A DNA stretch of 64,000 bases from contig NZ_CP137552.1 in the NCBI RefSeq assembly GCF_039691755.1, positions 2,108,001-2,172,000 of the forward strand, in the 5' to 3' direction. Below, piece by piece: positions 53,564 to 62,527 of the stretch (position 1 is its first letter; the number at the start of each line of letters is the position of its first letter). The notes beneath the pieces are model-generated. The model worked only from the letters and a program-made list of their open reading frames with translations, made no database searches and had not been told where the DNA came from. Both the position numbers and the translations under genes were made by a program. Source of the DNA: Halomonas sp. Bachu 37. Lineage in GTDB: Bacteria; Pseudomonadota; Gammaproteobacteria; Pseudomonadales; Halomonadaceae.

Positions 53564-53728
53564 TCAACTCTCCGTTATCGAACAACATCGTGTAAGGGCT
53601 GCGCCACCACGGTCCCGACGGTCGGAGGTGGCACCCAGAGCCGGCCGCGCCTGGCTAAATCGCCAGCCATGGCGATAATCGTCATAGTCACGATAAGCCA
53701 CGTCAGCGAAAGCGCGAGATACGGTCAT
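53564..53728 (-). CDS. 54-residue aromatic-rich leader ORF directly before aroG
   Basis: A small ORF with a strong Shine-Dalgarno (AAGGAG, seven bases before ATG) that ends in TGA two bases before the aroG GTG. Residues 7-24 contain six aromatic residues, in AFADVAYRDYDDYRHGWRF: Phe7, Tyr12, Tyr15, Tyr18, Trp22, Phe24. Just after these codons CTGGC-GATTTA-GCCAG can form a hairpin, and GCCACC/GGTGGC a second. Its translation probably couples to that of aroG. It may be a regulatory peptide whose synthesis senses charged aromatic tRNAs. Confidence 0.6.
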   Translation of the reverse strand: MTVSRAFADVAYRDYDDYRHGWRFSQARPALGATSDRRDRGGAALTRCCSITES

Positions 53729-53738
53729 GGTGTCACTC

Positions 53739-53812
53739 CTTGTTGAACTACAGTCTTGTTGAACTACAGTCTTGTTGAACTACAGTCTTGTTGAACTACA
53801 GCCTTGTTGAAC
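53739..53812. repeat. 16-bp tandem repeat, four copies plus a partial fifth
   Basis: Units of CTTGTTGAACTACAGT begin at 53739, 53755, 53771 and 53787 (the fourth ends in C), with a 10-base partial unit at 53803. The array lies in the aroG leader on the minus strand. Its first copy provides the Shine-Dalgarno region of the 54-residue ORF. No spacers, so not a CRISPR. It is a candidate array of protein-binding or RNA-binding sites, or a slippage-prone element. Confidence 0.95.
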
Positions 53813-53898
53813 GTGCCCGAATGAATGGGCTGCTTGATACCGGACATCTTCGAGGTCGTCGATGCAAACCGATGGCCGCATACGCGAACGCCCCGGGC

Positions 53899-53991
53899 GG
53901 GTTACCGACCGAGGCGTTATGAAGCAAGCGGCAGGCAACCCGTGAGGTGTGCCTGGTGGGCGCGACGCTAGTCGTCGGCCACGGGCACACC
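53899..53991 (-). promoter_or_regulatory. Candidate attenuator of aroG with mutually exclusive stems
   Basis: On the minus strand four segments can pair alternatively. Segment 1 GGTGTGCC (53991-53984) pairs perfectly with segment 2 GGCACACC (53953-53946). Segment 2 CAGGCA (53955-53950) pairs with segment 3 TGCCTG (53937-53932). Segment 3 GGGTTGCC (53941-53934) pairs with segment 4 GGTAACCC (53906-53899, one G-U). Segment 1 lies inside a leader ORF three codons after its Tyr-Trp-Tyr-Trp-Phe codons, as in amino-acid attenuators. No U-run follows segment 4, so termination may not be intrinsic. Confidence 0.65.
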
Positions 53992-54108
53992 GCAGCTAAA
54001 CCAATACCAATAACCGCCTACCGTCAGGCCTTTCATGTCTTCCACACTCACGCCGCGGCCGTTAGCCGAGACACAAGATGCGGGAGAAGACGTGAAGATG
54101 GCTGACAT
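53968..54108 (-). CDS. Leader peptide with Tyr-Trp-Tyr-Trp-Phe run upstream of aroG
   Basis: A mini-ORF of 46 residues from the ATG at 54108, or 22 residues from an in-frame ATG at 54036. Neither has a strong ribosome site; GGAA precedes the inner ATG and GGA the outer one. The telling segment is GGYWYWFSCGVPVADD at the C-terminus, where the three amino acids made from the DAHP synthase product occur five times in a row. The following codons form arm 1 of the alternative stems. I read it as an attenuator leader peptide; a ribosomally made precursor peptide is a less likely alternative. Confidence 0.7.
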   Translation of the reverse strand: MSAIFTSSPASCVSANGRGVSVEDMKGLTVGGYWYWFSCGVPVADD

Positions 54109-54186
54109 AAGGGTGTCCAGTAAGCTTAGCGTGGATGCCGATGAATGGATTTATCCTGCCGACTTCTTCGGGCGATGGCAAGCCCT

Positions 54187-54315
54187 TTAGCCGGTGAATA
54201 CCTGTATCCAGCCGATGGTGGCAGGTAGAGCACTCATGCTGACCAGAACGACAACTCCCATGAAAACGGAGAGAAAACCCGATTCGTCTTTGTAAACTTC
54301 GCCATGTTGGGCCAT
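54187..54315 (-). CDS. 42-residue single-helix membrane protein
   Basis: A small ORF with a near-perfect Shine-Dalgarno (GGAGG, five bases before ATG). It has a polar N-terminus (MAQHGEVYKDESG), one membrane helix (about 14-37; VFMGVVVLVSMSALPATIGW) and a short end. Coding character and ribosome site argue it is real. I do not recognise the family. It lies between fre and the aroG leader, all on the minus strand, and may be transcribed into that leader. Confidence 0.65.
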   Translation of the reverse strand: MAQHGEVYKDESGFLSVFMGVVVLVSMSALPATIGWIQVFTG

Positions 54316-54337
54316 AAAAGCCTCCTTTTGTCGTGGC

Positions 54338-54355
54338 GGTCACTTCAAGGTGACC
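54338..54355. promoter_or_regulatory. Inverted repeat upstream of the 42-residue protein gene
   Basis: GGTCAC (54338-54343) and GTGACC (54350-54355) are perfect arms around six bases, 23 bases before the start codon. It could be an operator or a leader hairpin. Confidence 0.35.
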
Positions 54356-54439
54356 TGCTCAGGGGAGTTCCATGTTACCCAACAAACGATCTGCAATCAC
54401 TCCCGATTCGCTGACGCTGCCTTGCTTGGCCTTCACGTA

Positions 54440-55198
54440 TTATCTGGTTTTCACCAACAAGGGCTCGCGGGGGGCATAGGAGAATACATCGGAAAATACC
54501 TGCTCCTCCTTCACGCCCTTGTTCGCCAGGACGTCGATGCAGGCATAGACCATGCCCGGGGAGCCGGAAAGGTAGACGTCGTGTCCGCTGACGTCATCGA
54601 GCTCCCTGTCGAGCACCGTATCGATGCGCCCCAGGGAGTGCTCGACCCGCTCCGAGTCGGGTAGCGCCTCTTCCGGGGCCATCTCGGTGACGGCATGAAA
54701 GTGGACGCGCGGCCATTTTCGGGTCCACTCATAGGCCAGCGCCTCGTGATAGAAGTCGCGCCGCTCCCGTGCAGCCCACCAGAGCGACACCTCACGTTGC
54801 GGGTCCGCTGCCAGGGCGGCCTCAAGGATGGCCTTCATCTGGGCGAAACCGGTACCCGCCGCGATCAACAGCAAGGGGCGTCGGCTGGTCACATCCAGCA
54901 CGCATTCGCCACCGGGCAGGCGCACGATCAGCTGATTGGCCACCTTGAGCATCTCACGCAGCCGCGCGGAGTTCTCCCGCTCCGGCCAGTGCTGGATATG
55001 CAACTCCAGCTTGCCGTCACCGCGATAGGCATCGGCGATGGAAAACGGCACCCAAAGGTCGTCGTCCAGCTTCAGCTCCAGGTACTGGCCTGGGGCGTGC
55101 CGCATGGCTTCGTCACGCCCTTGCAGCGTCACGCCGTAGACGTCGGGGTTGAGATCTTCAACGGCGATGACTTGGCAAGTCAGAATCCTTGCGCTCAT
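54440..55198 (-). CDS. fre: NAD(P)H-flavin reductase of the Fre/LuxG type
   Basis: A 252-residue ferredoxin-reductase-like enzyme that reduces free flavins. It has the flavin-binding GQYLELKLDDDLWVPFSIAD (RxYS-type region, here PFSIA), the pyridine-nucleotide motif LLIAAGTGFAQMKAILE and YLSGSPGMVYACID. The start is the ATG six bases after AAGAGG. ubiD lies directly upstream on the same strand, as in E. coli. The product may supply reduced FMN for prenyl-FMN used by UbiD. Confidence 0.9.
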   Translation of the reverse strand: MSARILTCQVIAVEDLNPDVYGVTLQGRDEAMRHAPGQYLELKLDDDLWVPFSIADAYRGDGKLELHIQHWPERENSARLREMLKVANQLIVRLPGGECVLDVTSRRPLLLIAAGTGFAQMKAILEAALAADPQREVSLWWAARERRDFYHEALAYEWTRKWPRVHFHAVTEMAPEEALPDSERVEHSLGRIDTVLDRELDDVSGHDVYLSGSPGMVYACIDVLANKGVKEEQVFSDVFSYAPREPLLVKTR

Positions 55199-55293
55199 GA
55201 AAGCCTCTTGTCGGGGTGCATTATGGTGTCGGGTGCCAGCTGTTTCAGCCAGAGCACATGAAGCGATATCACTGGTGCCGCCCTGGGCGGAAC

Positions 55294-56790
55294 TCAACCG
55301 CCATGGCGCTCCGCCGGCAGGGGAATGTCGATACCCAGCTCCGCCCAACGTTCGTTCACTCGCGTCTTGACCGCGTCATCCATGACGATGGGGGTACCCC
55401 ACTCTCGGTCGGTCTCGCCGGGCCATTTGTTGGTGGCATCGAGTCCCATTTTCGAGCCCAGGCCGGATACCGGCGAGGCGAAATCGAGATAGTCGATGGG
55501 AGTATTTTCCACCATCACGGTATCGCGGGCCGGGTCCATGCGCGTGGTAATCGCCCAGACCACGTCTTCCCAATTGCGTGCGTCGACGTCGTCATCAAGC
55601 ACGATGACGAACTTGGTATACATGAACTGGCGCAGAAAACTCCATACGCCCATCATCACGCGCTTGGCGTGGCCCGGATACTGCTTTTTCATGGTCACTA
55701 CCGCCATGCGGTAGGAGCAGCCCTCGGGTGGCAGGTAAAAATCGACGATCTCGGGAAACTGCTTGTTCAGGATGGGCACGAAGACTTCATTGAGCGCCAC
55801 CCCCAGAATCGCCGGCTCGTCGGGCGGACGCCCGGTATAGGTGGAGTGATAGATGGCGTCGCGCCGCTGCGTCATGCGGGTGACGGTAAACACCGGAAAA
55901 CGGTCGACTTCGTTGTAATAACCGGTGTGATCGCCGAAGGGACCTTCCGCTGCCATGTCATCGGGGTAGATAAACCCTTCGAGAATGATCTCGCTCGATG
56001 CCGGCACCTCGAGGTCGGCGTGGCCGCACTTGACCAGCTCGGTGCGCGATCCTCGCAACAGGCCGGCGAAGGCGTATTCCGACAGCGTATCGGGTACCGG
56101 AGTCACCGCGCCCAGAATCGTCGCCGGGTCGGCGCCCAGCGCCACCGCGACCGGAAAGGGTTCGCCGGGGTGGGCCTTCTGAAATTCCTGAAAATCCAGC
56201 GCCCCGCCACGATGGGAAAGCCAGCGCATGATCAGGCGGTTCTTGCCGAGCTTCTGCTGACGATAGATACCCAGGTTCTGGCGTTTCTTGTGCGGCCCCC
56301 GGGTGATCACCAGTGGCCAGGTCACCAGCGGTGCGGCGTCGCCCGGCCAGCAGTGCTGGATCGGCAGGCGGTCCAGGTCGACCGCATCCCCTTCGTACAC
56401 CATCTCCTGAACGGGGGCGCTGCGTACCGTCTTCGGCCCCATGCTCATCACCTGCTTGAAGATGGGCAGCTTGTCCCAGGCGTCCTTCAATCCCTTGGGG
56501 GGGTCGGGCTCCTTGAGAAACGCCAGCAGCTTGCCGACTTCGCGCAGCGCCTCTACCGAGTCCTGCCCCATCCCCAGAGCGACTCGCCTGGGCGTGCCGA
56601 ACAGGTTGCCCAGCAAGGGCATATCGTGCCCCTTGACGTTCTCGAACAGCAACGCCGGCCCCTGAGCGCGCAACGTGCGGTCGCAGATCTCGGTGATTTC
56701 CAGATAGGGGTCGACTTCAGCGGTGACTCGCTTGAGCTCGCCCGCCGCCTCCAGTGCGGCAATGAAATCGCGCAGATCCTTGTACTTCAC
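55294..56790 (-). CDS. ubiD: 3-octaprenyl-4-hydroxybenzoate carboxy-lyase
   Basis: Prenyl-FMN-dependent decarboxylase of ubiquinone synthesis. The 498 residues match E. coli UbiD almost end to end; key segments are [26 protein letters not shown] with metal/flavin contacts, [12 protein letters not shown] with Glu and Asp of the active site, and [13 protein letters not shown] choose the GTG after GGAG at seven bases (MKYKDLRDF), matching the usual N-terminus; a GTG eight codons upstream is possible. Confidence 0.95.
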   Translation of the reverse strand: MKYKDLRDFIAALEAAGELKRVTAEVDPYLEITEICDRTLRAQGPALLFENVKGHDMPLLGNLFGTPRRVALGMGQDSVEALREVGKLLAFLKEPDPPKGLKDAWDKLPIFKQVMSMGPKTVRSAPVQEMVYEGDAVDLDRLPIQHCWPGDAAPLVTWPLVITRGPHKKRQNLGIYRQQKLGKNRLIMRWLSHRGGALDFQEFQKAHPGEPFPVAVALGADPATILGAVTPVPDTLSEYAFAGLLRGSRTELVKCGHADLEVPASSEIILEGFIYPDDMAAEGPFGDHTGYYNEVDRFPVFTVTRMTQRRDAIYHSTYTGRPPDEPAILGVALNEVFVPILNKQFPEIVDFYLPPEGCSYRMAVVTMKKQYPGHAKRVMMGVWSFLRQFMYTKFVIVLDDDVDARNWEDVVWAITTRMDPARDTVMVENTPIDYLDFASPVSGLGSKMGLDATNKWPGETDREWGTPIVMDDAVKTRVNERWAELGIDIPLPAERHGG

Positions 56791-56847
56791 GGCAAAGCTC
56801 CACTTACTATCCACAACGTCCTGTCGCCAACGCCGTCATCAGCGTCA

Positions 56848-58107
56848 TCAACGGCGCTTCATGGCTTCGAAGAATTCCAGGTTGGTCTTGGTATCCTTGA
56901 GGCGGTCGATCAGAAACTCGGTTGCCGCCGTGTCTTCCATCGGATTCAAGAGCTTGCGCAAAATCCACATGCGCTGCATCTCGTCCTCGGACGCCAGCAG
57001 GTCTTCACGCCGGGTGCCGCTGCGGCGGATATTGATCGCCGGGAACACGCGCCGCTCCGCCAGCTTGCGGTCGAGATGCGCTTCCATGTTACCGGTGCCC
57101 TTGAACTCCTCGAAGATGACTTCGTCCATCTTCGAGCCGGTATCCACCAGCGCGGTGGCGATGATGGTCAGGCTGCCGCCTTCTTCGATGTTGCGCGCCG
57201 CGCCGAAGAAGCGCTTGGGCTTCTCGAGAGCGTGGGCGTCGACACCACCGGTCAGCACCTTGCCGGAGCTGGGCACCACGGTGTTGTAGGCGCGCGCCAG
57301 GCGGGTGATGGAATCGAGCAGGATCACCACGTCCTTCTTGTGCTCGACCAGGCGCTTGGCCTTTTCGATCACCATTTCCGCGACCTGAACGTGTCGTGCC
57401 GGCGGCTCGTCGAAGGTCGAGGCCACCACTTCGCCGCGCACGGTGCGCGACATCTCGGTGACTTCTTCCGGACGCTCGTCGATCAGCAGCACGATCAGAT
57501 GGCATTCGGGATTATTACGCGTGATCGAGGTGGCGATGTTCTGCAGCATCAACGTCTTGCCCGCCTTGGGCGGCGAGACCAGCAGCCCGCGCTGGCCCTT
57601 GCCGATCGGGGCGGTAAGGTCGATGATGCGCGCGGTCAGATCCTCGGTGGAACCGTTGCCGATCTCCATGCGCAACCGATCATCCGGAAACAGCGGCGTC
57701 AGGTTCTCGAAGAGAATCTTGTGCTTGGCGTTTTCCGGCCGGTCGAAGTTGATCTGGCTGACCTTGAGCAGGGCAAAATAGCGCTCGCCCTCCTTGGGCG
57801 GCCGAATCTTGCCGGCAATGGAGTCGCCCTTGCGCAGGTTGAAGCGACGGATCTGGGATGGCGAGACGTAGATGTCGTCGGGCCCGGCGAGATACGAGCT
57901 GTCTGCGCTGCGCAGGAAGCCGAAGCCATCCTGGAGAATTTCCAGCACACCATCGCCATAGATATCCTCACCGCTCTTGGCGTGTTTCTTGAGGATAGCG
58001 AAGATGATGTCCTGCTTGCGCGAACGAGCCAGGTTATCGATGCCCATCTCGCGGGCGATTTCCAGCAGCTCGGGAACGGATTTTTGCTTGAGTTCGGTGA
58101 GATTCAT
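56848..58107 (-). CDS. rho: Transcription termination factor Rho
   Basis: Hexameric RNA helicase that terminates transcription. The 419 residues start [16 protein letters not shown] and contain the RNA-binding [22 protein letters not shown] region, Walker [12 protein letters not shown], Walker [17 protein letters not shown], the Q-loop and R-loop segments ([17 protein letters not shown]) and the arginine finger [19 protein letters not shown] in outline. Length equals the E. coli protein. No trxA lies upstream; the gene instead has a long upstream region of about 570 bp to divergent ppx. Confidence 0.97.
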   Translation of the reverse strand: MNLTELKQKSVPELLEIAREMGIDNLARSRKQDIIFAILKKHAKSGEDIYGDGVLEILQDGFGFLRSADSSYLAGPDDIYVSPSQIRRFNLRKGDSIAGKIRPPKEGERYFALLKVSQINFDRPENAKHKILFENLTPLFPDDRLRMEIGNGSTEDLTARIIDLTAPIGKGQRGLLVSPPKAGKTLMLQNIATSITRNNPECHLIVLLIDERPEEVTEMSRTVRGEVVASTFDEPPARHVQVAEMVIEKAKRLVEHKKDVVILLDSITRLARAYNTVVPSSGKVLTGGVDAHALEKPKRFFGAARNIEEGGSLTIIATALVDTGSKMDEVIFEEFKGTGNMEAHLDRKLAERRVFPAINIRRSGTRREDLLASEDEMQRMWILRKLLNPMEDTAATEFLIDRLKDTKTNLEFFEAMKRR

Positions 58108-58674
58108 CGGTGTGTTAGAACATTGCTCATGGAAGCTGGCGCCAGGCGCCGAAATAGACAGGAGGCGAGGAAAACCGCCGTGTGATGCGTTCAGAAGCCG
58201 TAAGGGCACGCGCTAGTATAAAGGGACGTCGGCTGAAGCGGATGATCCAGCTCAGCTCGAGGATGCTGACACGTGTTGTCTGACCCGTCCGGGAACGATG
58301 TGACTGGATCAGAAGGCTATCTGACGACTTGAATGTAACGCCGCCAACTGCGACTAGAGGTTCTTAAACTAACAAGCCAGATGTTATCAAGGCCGGCTCC
58401 GAGAACCGCCTGATGAATCCACGATTAGCGCGAGTCAATCATGATGCGGGTTGAGCCGCGAATTCGGGACGCATCGAGAACAAAACCGTAACCAGAGCAT
58501 ACCAGGAACAAGGGCTTATTGTTCGGGCGCCATGGTTGATCGAATGCTGCGGATCAGGCCAGTGGCACGATGGTAGTCAAGGGCCGGGCTAAACGCAAGC
58601 ATACCCCATCACGGGGAATTGACAATAGCGGGGCCCGCCCCCAACCTTGGCTAAGCCAATACGAAGGATAGCTC
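58108..58674. other. Intergenic region between divergent rho and ppx
   Basis: About 570 bp without a convincing gene. On the minus strand TATACT at 58220-58215 is a good -10 for rho, with about 108 bases of leader before its start; the -35 is weak. On the plus strand TTGACA at 58619-58624 is a possible -35 for ppx without a clear -10. The rest contains no tRNA, repeat or terminator that I can support. A rho leader used for autogenous control is plausible but not visible as such. Confidence 0.5.
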
Positions 58675-60234
58675 ATGCCCACGGACACCTCGCCCCCCGC
58701 CTTCCCTCCTCTGGAATCCGATCCCGCCCAATCATCGCCCCGCCGACTGGCGGCAATAGACCTGGGCTCCAATAGCTTCCACCTGCTGGTGGCCAACTAT
58801 CGAGACGAGCGCCTGCAAGTAGTCGCCCGGCTGGGGGAGAAGGTACAGCTTGCCGCTGGCCTGGACGAACACGGCATCCTCGGCGAGGAGGCGATCCAGC
58901 GGGCCCTGGATTGCCTGGGTCGCTTTGCCCCCTTTCTGCAGGATATCGAGCCGCAATATTTGCGGATCGTGGGCACCAACGCCCTGCGCGATGCCGAAAA
59001 CAGCCAGGCCTTCATCGAGCGGGCCGAAGCGCAGCTCGGCCATTCCATCGAGATCATCGCTGGACGCGAAGAGGCGCGGCTGATCTATCTGGGCGCGGCG
59101 CATGCCCTGGCCGAGAATGGCCGCCGCCTGATCGTGGATATCGGTGGCGGCTCCACCGAGTTCATCATCGGCGAAGCGTTCGAGCCCAAGGCGCTGGAGA
59201 GCTTGCGCATGGGCTGCGTGACCTACAGCAGTCGCTTCTTCGCCGGGGGGGAGTTGTCCGAGAAGCGCATGCGTCGCGCCGAACTGGCCGCCCTGTCGGA
59301 ACTGGCCAACATCCAGCGTCCCTACCAGCGGCTGGGCTGGGATGACCCGGTGGGTTCCAGCGGCACCATCAAGGCGGTTGCCAGCGTACTAGCCGCCTAC
59401 GGCGATACCCATCAGGAGGGCACGATCACCCGCGACGGGCTGCGCAAGCTGCGCGAGCGCCTGCTCAAGTTCAAGCAACTGGACAAGGTAGCGCTGGATG
59501 GTCTGAAACCCGACCGGGCCAAGGTCTTTCCCGCTGGCGTCGCCATCCTCACCGCCATCTTCGAAGCGTTCGAGCTGAAGCAGATGCGCTTTGCCGACGG
59601 TGCCCTGCGCGAAGGTGTGCTGTACGACATGGCCGGACGCAACAGTGCCGAGGATTCGCGCCTGAAGAGCCTGGAGAATCTCAAGCGCTGTTACGACATC
59701 GATGCGCGTCAGGCGGATAACGTCGTTGCCACCGGGCAGGCGCTGTTCGAGCTAGTTCAGCAAGCATGGCAACTGAGCGAGACTCAAGGGCACTACCTGA
59801 CGTGGGCGTGCCAGTTGCACGAGATCGGGCTGGCCATCTCCCATAGCCAGTTCCATCGCCATGGCGCCTATCTGCTGGAACACTCGGATCTGGGCGGTTT
59901 TTCCCGGCCCGAACAGCAGCTGCTGGCGTTTCTGGTACGTGCCCATCGACGCAAGTTCCCGCTCAAGGAATTGCAGTCGCTACCCAAGCCGTTGCAGTGC
60001 GCCTACGCCCGCCTGGCTCGTCTGCTGCGCCTGGCGGTGATTCTCAACCACTCGCGCCCGGAGCAGCCGCCTGCGCTGCCTGCCGTTGCCCTGGAAGGCG
60101 ACGCCATGCAGCTCACCCTGCCCGCCTCGGATGAGCCCACCCTGCTGCTGACCGACCTGGAGCAGGAGCAAGCTTATCTCGAAGCCGTCGGTTTCACCCT
60201 GAGCATCAAAGTGTCTAGAAGCAATACGGCTTGA
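58675..60234 (+). CDS. ppx: Exopolyphosphatase (Ppx/GppA family)
   Basis: Releases phosphate from the ends of polyphosphate, possibly also acting on pppGpp. The 519 residues include the ASKHA-fold phosphate motif AIDLGSNSFHLLVA, the second motif RLIVDIGGGSTEFIIG and the C-terminal HD-like domain (WACQLHEIGLAISHSQFHRHGAYLLEHSDL, in outline). AAGGA lies seven bases before the ATG. Its 3' end overlaps the convergent tilS by 20 bases. Confidence 0.93.
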   Translation: MPTDTSPPAFPPLESDPAQSSPRRLAAIDLGSNSFHLLVANYRDERLQVVARLGEKVQLAAGLDEHGILGEEAIQRALDCLGRFAPFLQDIEPQYLRIVGTNALRDAENSQAFIERAEAQLGHSIEIIAGREEARLIYLGAAHALAENGRRLIVDIGGGSTEFIIGEAFEPKALESLRMGCVTYSSRFFAGGELSEKRMRRAELAALSELANIQRPYQRLGWDDPVGSSGTIKAVASVLAAYGDTHQEGTITRDGLRKLRERLLKFKQLDKVALDGLKPDRAKVFPAGVAILTAIFEAFELKQMRFADGALREGVLYDMAGRNSAEDSRLKSLENLKRCYDIDARQADNVVATGQALFELVQQAWQLSETQGHYLTWACQLHEIGLAISHSQFHRHGAYLLEHSDLGGFSRPEQQLLAFLVRAHRRKFPLKELQSLPKPLQCAYARLARLLRLAVILNHSRPEQPPALPAVALEGDAMQLTLPASDEPTLLLTDLEQEQAYLEAVGFTLSIKVSRSNTA

Positions 60235-61507
60235 AATCCCAGCCCTTGGCCTGAAACAGTACTTCATCCGGCGGACGTAGCGCCGCCACGCAATCACCGC
60301 TTGCCGATACCACCAAAACCCGCTTCCGCTCCCACGGGGGCAGCCCGGACTCCTGCAGCAAGCGCTTTAGATCGCGCCGGCCCCGCTCCGCCAGCGTCAA
60401 TATTTCCCCTCCCTTGCGCCACGTGACGGTCAAGTCAGCCGTTGACGACACCCCTAGACGCAACCACCCCAGCGGAGTTTCCAGCGCATCTCGCCCGTTC
60501 CAGCGGGCTTGCCAGCGGGACTCTGCGGGGCTCAAGGGAGACTGTGGCACCATCAGATAGAGCCCGCCGCGCCAACGCCGCGCCTCCGTTCCGGGCCATG
60601 CCACGCGAACCTGAGTATCATCCCCGGCATCGAGCTGTTCCAACAGGGTTTCAAGGCGCTCGCGTGGCGGTGTGGGCAGCAGGAGAATACGGCAAGCATG
60701 ACGCAGCAACAGCCGCTGGCGCCCCGGAGACAAGACCTTGAGCGCGGCCACGTCCAGGCGCCCCGGATCATTGCCCGCCGCGGCCAGGTCCTCTTCCGAG
60801 AGCTCCTGCAGCAGGGCATCGGCCTCACCCGCCTGACGCGCCGCCTGGGCCAGCGACTGCGCCGCGTGCGGCCAGCGTTCGGCCAGCAGCGGCATGACGC
60901 GTCGACGCAGGAAATTCCGGGCCGGGCCAGTATCCTCATTGCTGGGGTCTTCCACCCAGGCAAGACCCCGCCTCTTGGCCTGCACCTCCAGCTCGCCGCG
61001 TGACATCGCAAGCCAAGGTCGTACTATATCGATACCCTTCCACCGTCGCCGCTCGGGCATGCCTGCCAGACCGCGTATACCGCTGCCCCGCAGCGCCGCC
61101 AGCATGAAGGTTTCCGCCTGATCGGTGCAGTGCTGGGCCAGCATCAACGTATCGCCAGTATTCACGAGACGTGAAAAAGCCGCATAGCGCGCCTGACGGG
61201 CGGCCCCTTCCAGCCCCTGGCCATCCAAGTCCACCTGAACCCGTTCGACATGCAGCGGGACGTCCAGCTCAGCGCATAGCCGCTGACAGTGCGCGACGAA
61301 ATCCGCCGCCGCCGCTTGCAGGCCATGATCGATATGCAGCGCGTGCAAGACCAGTGACCTGGCTCGGCACACCTCGGCCGCCACATTCAGCAGCAGCGAC
61401 GAGTCCAGCCCGCCGGAGAGCGCCACCCAAACAACACGCCCCGGCGAAGTATCGGCCAGGGCGTTATCGACGAGGGCGTAAAGCGTATCAGGCGGCTGGC
61501 GCGCCAT
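60215..61507 (-). CDS. tilS: tRNA(Ile)-lysidine synthetase
   Basis: Attaches lysine to C34 of the AUA-decoding tRNAIle using ATP. The 430 residues have the PP-loop [12 protein letters not shown], the conserved [18 protein letters not shown] and [20 protein letters not shown] segments of the N-terminal domain, and C-terminal tRNA-binding domains ending near WKPYCF-like residues. Its start lies 20 bases inside the end of accA, suggesting translational coupling. Confidence 0.94.
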   Translation of the reverse strand: MARQPPDTLYALVDNALADTSPGRVVWVALSGGLDSSLLLNVAAEVCRARSLVLHALHIDHGLQAAAADFVAHCQRLCAELDVPLHVERVQVDLDGQGLEGAARQARYAAFSRLVNTGDTLMLAQHCTDQAETFMLAALRGSGIRGLAGMPERRRWKGIDIVRPWLAMSRGELEVQAKRRGLAWVEDPSNEDTGPARNFLRRRVMPLLAERWPHAAQSLAQAARQAGEADALLQELSEEDLAAAGNDPGRLDVAALKVLSPGRQRLLLRHACRILLLPTPPRERLETLLEQLDAGDDTQVRVAWPGTEARRWRGGLYLMVPQSPLSPAESRWQARWNGRDALETPLGWLRLGVSSTADLTVTWRKGGEILTLAERGRRDLKRLLQESGLPPWERKRVLVVSASGDCVAALRPPDEVLFQAKGWDFKPYCF

Positions 61508-62444
61508 AGCTCATCAAACGCTGGTAACGCCGTTCCAGCAAGGTGTCGGTATCCATGCCCTGCAGACGCTCGAGACTGCTCAATAGCGCCTCCTTGACCC
61601 GATCGGCGGTGCTCAGCGGGTGCTGGTGCGCACCACCCAGCGGCTCCTTGATCAGGCTGTCGACGAAGCCGAGTTCCTTGAGGCGTTCGGCGGTAATGCC
61701 CATCGCCTGGGCGGCTTCCGGCGCCTTGTCGGCGCTCTTCCACAGGATCGATGCGCAGCCCTCGGGCGAGATGACCGAATAGGTCGAATACTGCAGCATG
61801 TGCAGCTCGTCACAGACGCCGATCGCCAGGGCGCCGCCTGAGCCGCCCTCGCCCACTACCGTGGAAACGATCGGTGTCTTCAGGCGGGACATCACCGCCA
61901 GGTTGTAGGCGATGGCTTCCGACTGGCCGCGCTCCTCGGCATCGATGCCCGGATAGGCCCCTGGGGTATCGATGAAGGTCAGCACCGGCATGTCGAAACG
62001 CTCGGCCATTTCCATCAGGCGACACGCCTTGCGGTACCCCTCGGGCCGTGGCATGCCGAAGTTGCGCCGCACCTTCTCCTTGACGTCGCGCCCCTTCTGG
62101 TGCCCGATTACCATGACCGGGCGATCGTCGAGTCGGGCCACACCGCCGACGATGGCGGCATCGTCGGCGAAATGACGGTCGCCGTGAAGCTCGTCGAAAT
62201 CGGTGAAGACATGCTCGAGGTAATCGAGCGTGTAGGGCCGCTGGGGGTGACGCGACAGCTGCGAGACCTGCCAAGCGCTGAGATCCTTGAAGATCGACTC
62301 GGTCAGCTTGCGACTCTTCTCTTCCAGACGTGCCACTTCATCGCTCAAGTTGACCTGGCTGTCGGAGCTTACCAGGCGCAGCTCTTCAATCTTCGCCTGC
62401 AACTCGGCAATGGGCTGTTCAAAATCGAGATAGTTGGGGTTCAT
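61488..62444 (-). CDS. accA: Acetyl-CoA carboxylase carboxyltransferase alpha subunit
   Basis: With AccD forms the carboxyltransferase that makes malonyl-CoA for fatty acid synthesis. The 318 residues include the N-terminal [16 protein letters not shown] helix, [21 protein letters not shown] in outline, [23 protein letters not shown] and [15 protein letters not shown], which form the oxyanion hole and CoA site. Length is that of E. coli AccA. It lies 83 bp downstream of dnaE on the same strand. Confidence 0.96.
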   Translation of the reverse strand: MNPNYLDFEQPIAELQAKIEELRLVSSDSQVNLSDEVARLEEKSRKLTESIFKDLSAWQVSQLSRHPQRPYTLDYLEHVFTDFDELHGDRHFADDAAIVGGVARLDDRPVMVIGHQKGRDVKEKVRRNFGMPRPEGYRKACRLMEMAERFDMPVLTFIDTPGAYPGIDAEERGQSEAIAYNLAVMSRLKTPIVSTVVGEGGSGGALAIGVCDELHMLQYSTYSVISPEGCASILWKSADKAPEAAQAMGITAERLKELGFVDSLIKEPLGGAHQHPLSTADRVKEALLSSLERLQGMDTDTLLERRYQRLMSYGAPAA

Positions 62445-62527
62445 CGGCTAAGCCTTGTCGGAACGAACAATCAATATCGGCATTATCGCACCCTGGCCCT
62501 GCCACGCAAGGCGGGGGTTCGTCTGGT

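Noticed and set aside
53739..53812. Possible CRISPR array
   Set aside because: The repeat units are directly adjacent without spacers and no cas gene is in the window.
53796..53990. A 64-codon minus-strand frame covering the attenuator-like region
   Set aside because: Arg- and Pro-rich, no ribosome site, and it runs through the RNA pairing segments and into the 16-bp repeats; probably chance.
54062..54343. A 93-codon minus-strand frame upstream of aroG
   Set aside because: It overlaps, in another frame, the 42-residue membrane protein with a strong ribosome site, and has no ribosome site of its own.
55216..58185. A 989-codon open frame on the plus strand across ubiD and rho
   Set aside because: It is antisense to two unmistakable conserved genes and translates to a low-complexity His/Gly/Gln/Arg-rich sequence. 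Long antisense frames are common opposite high-GC genes with strong codon bias.
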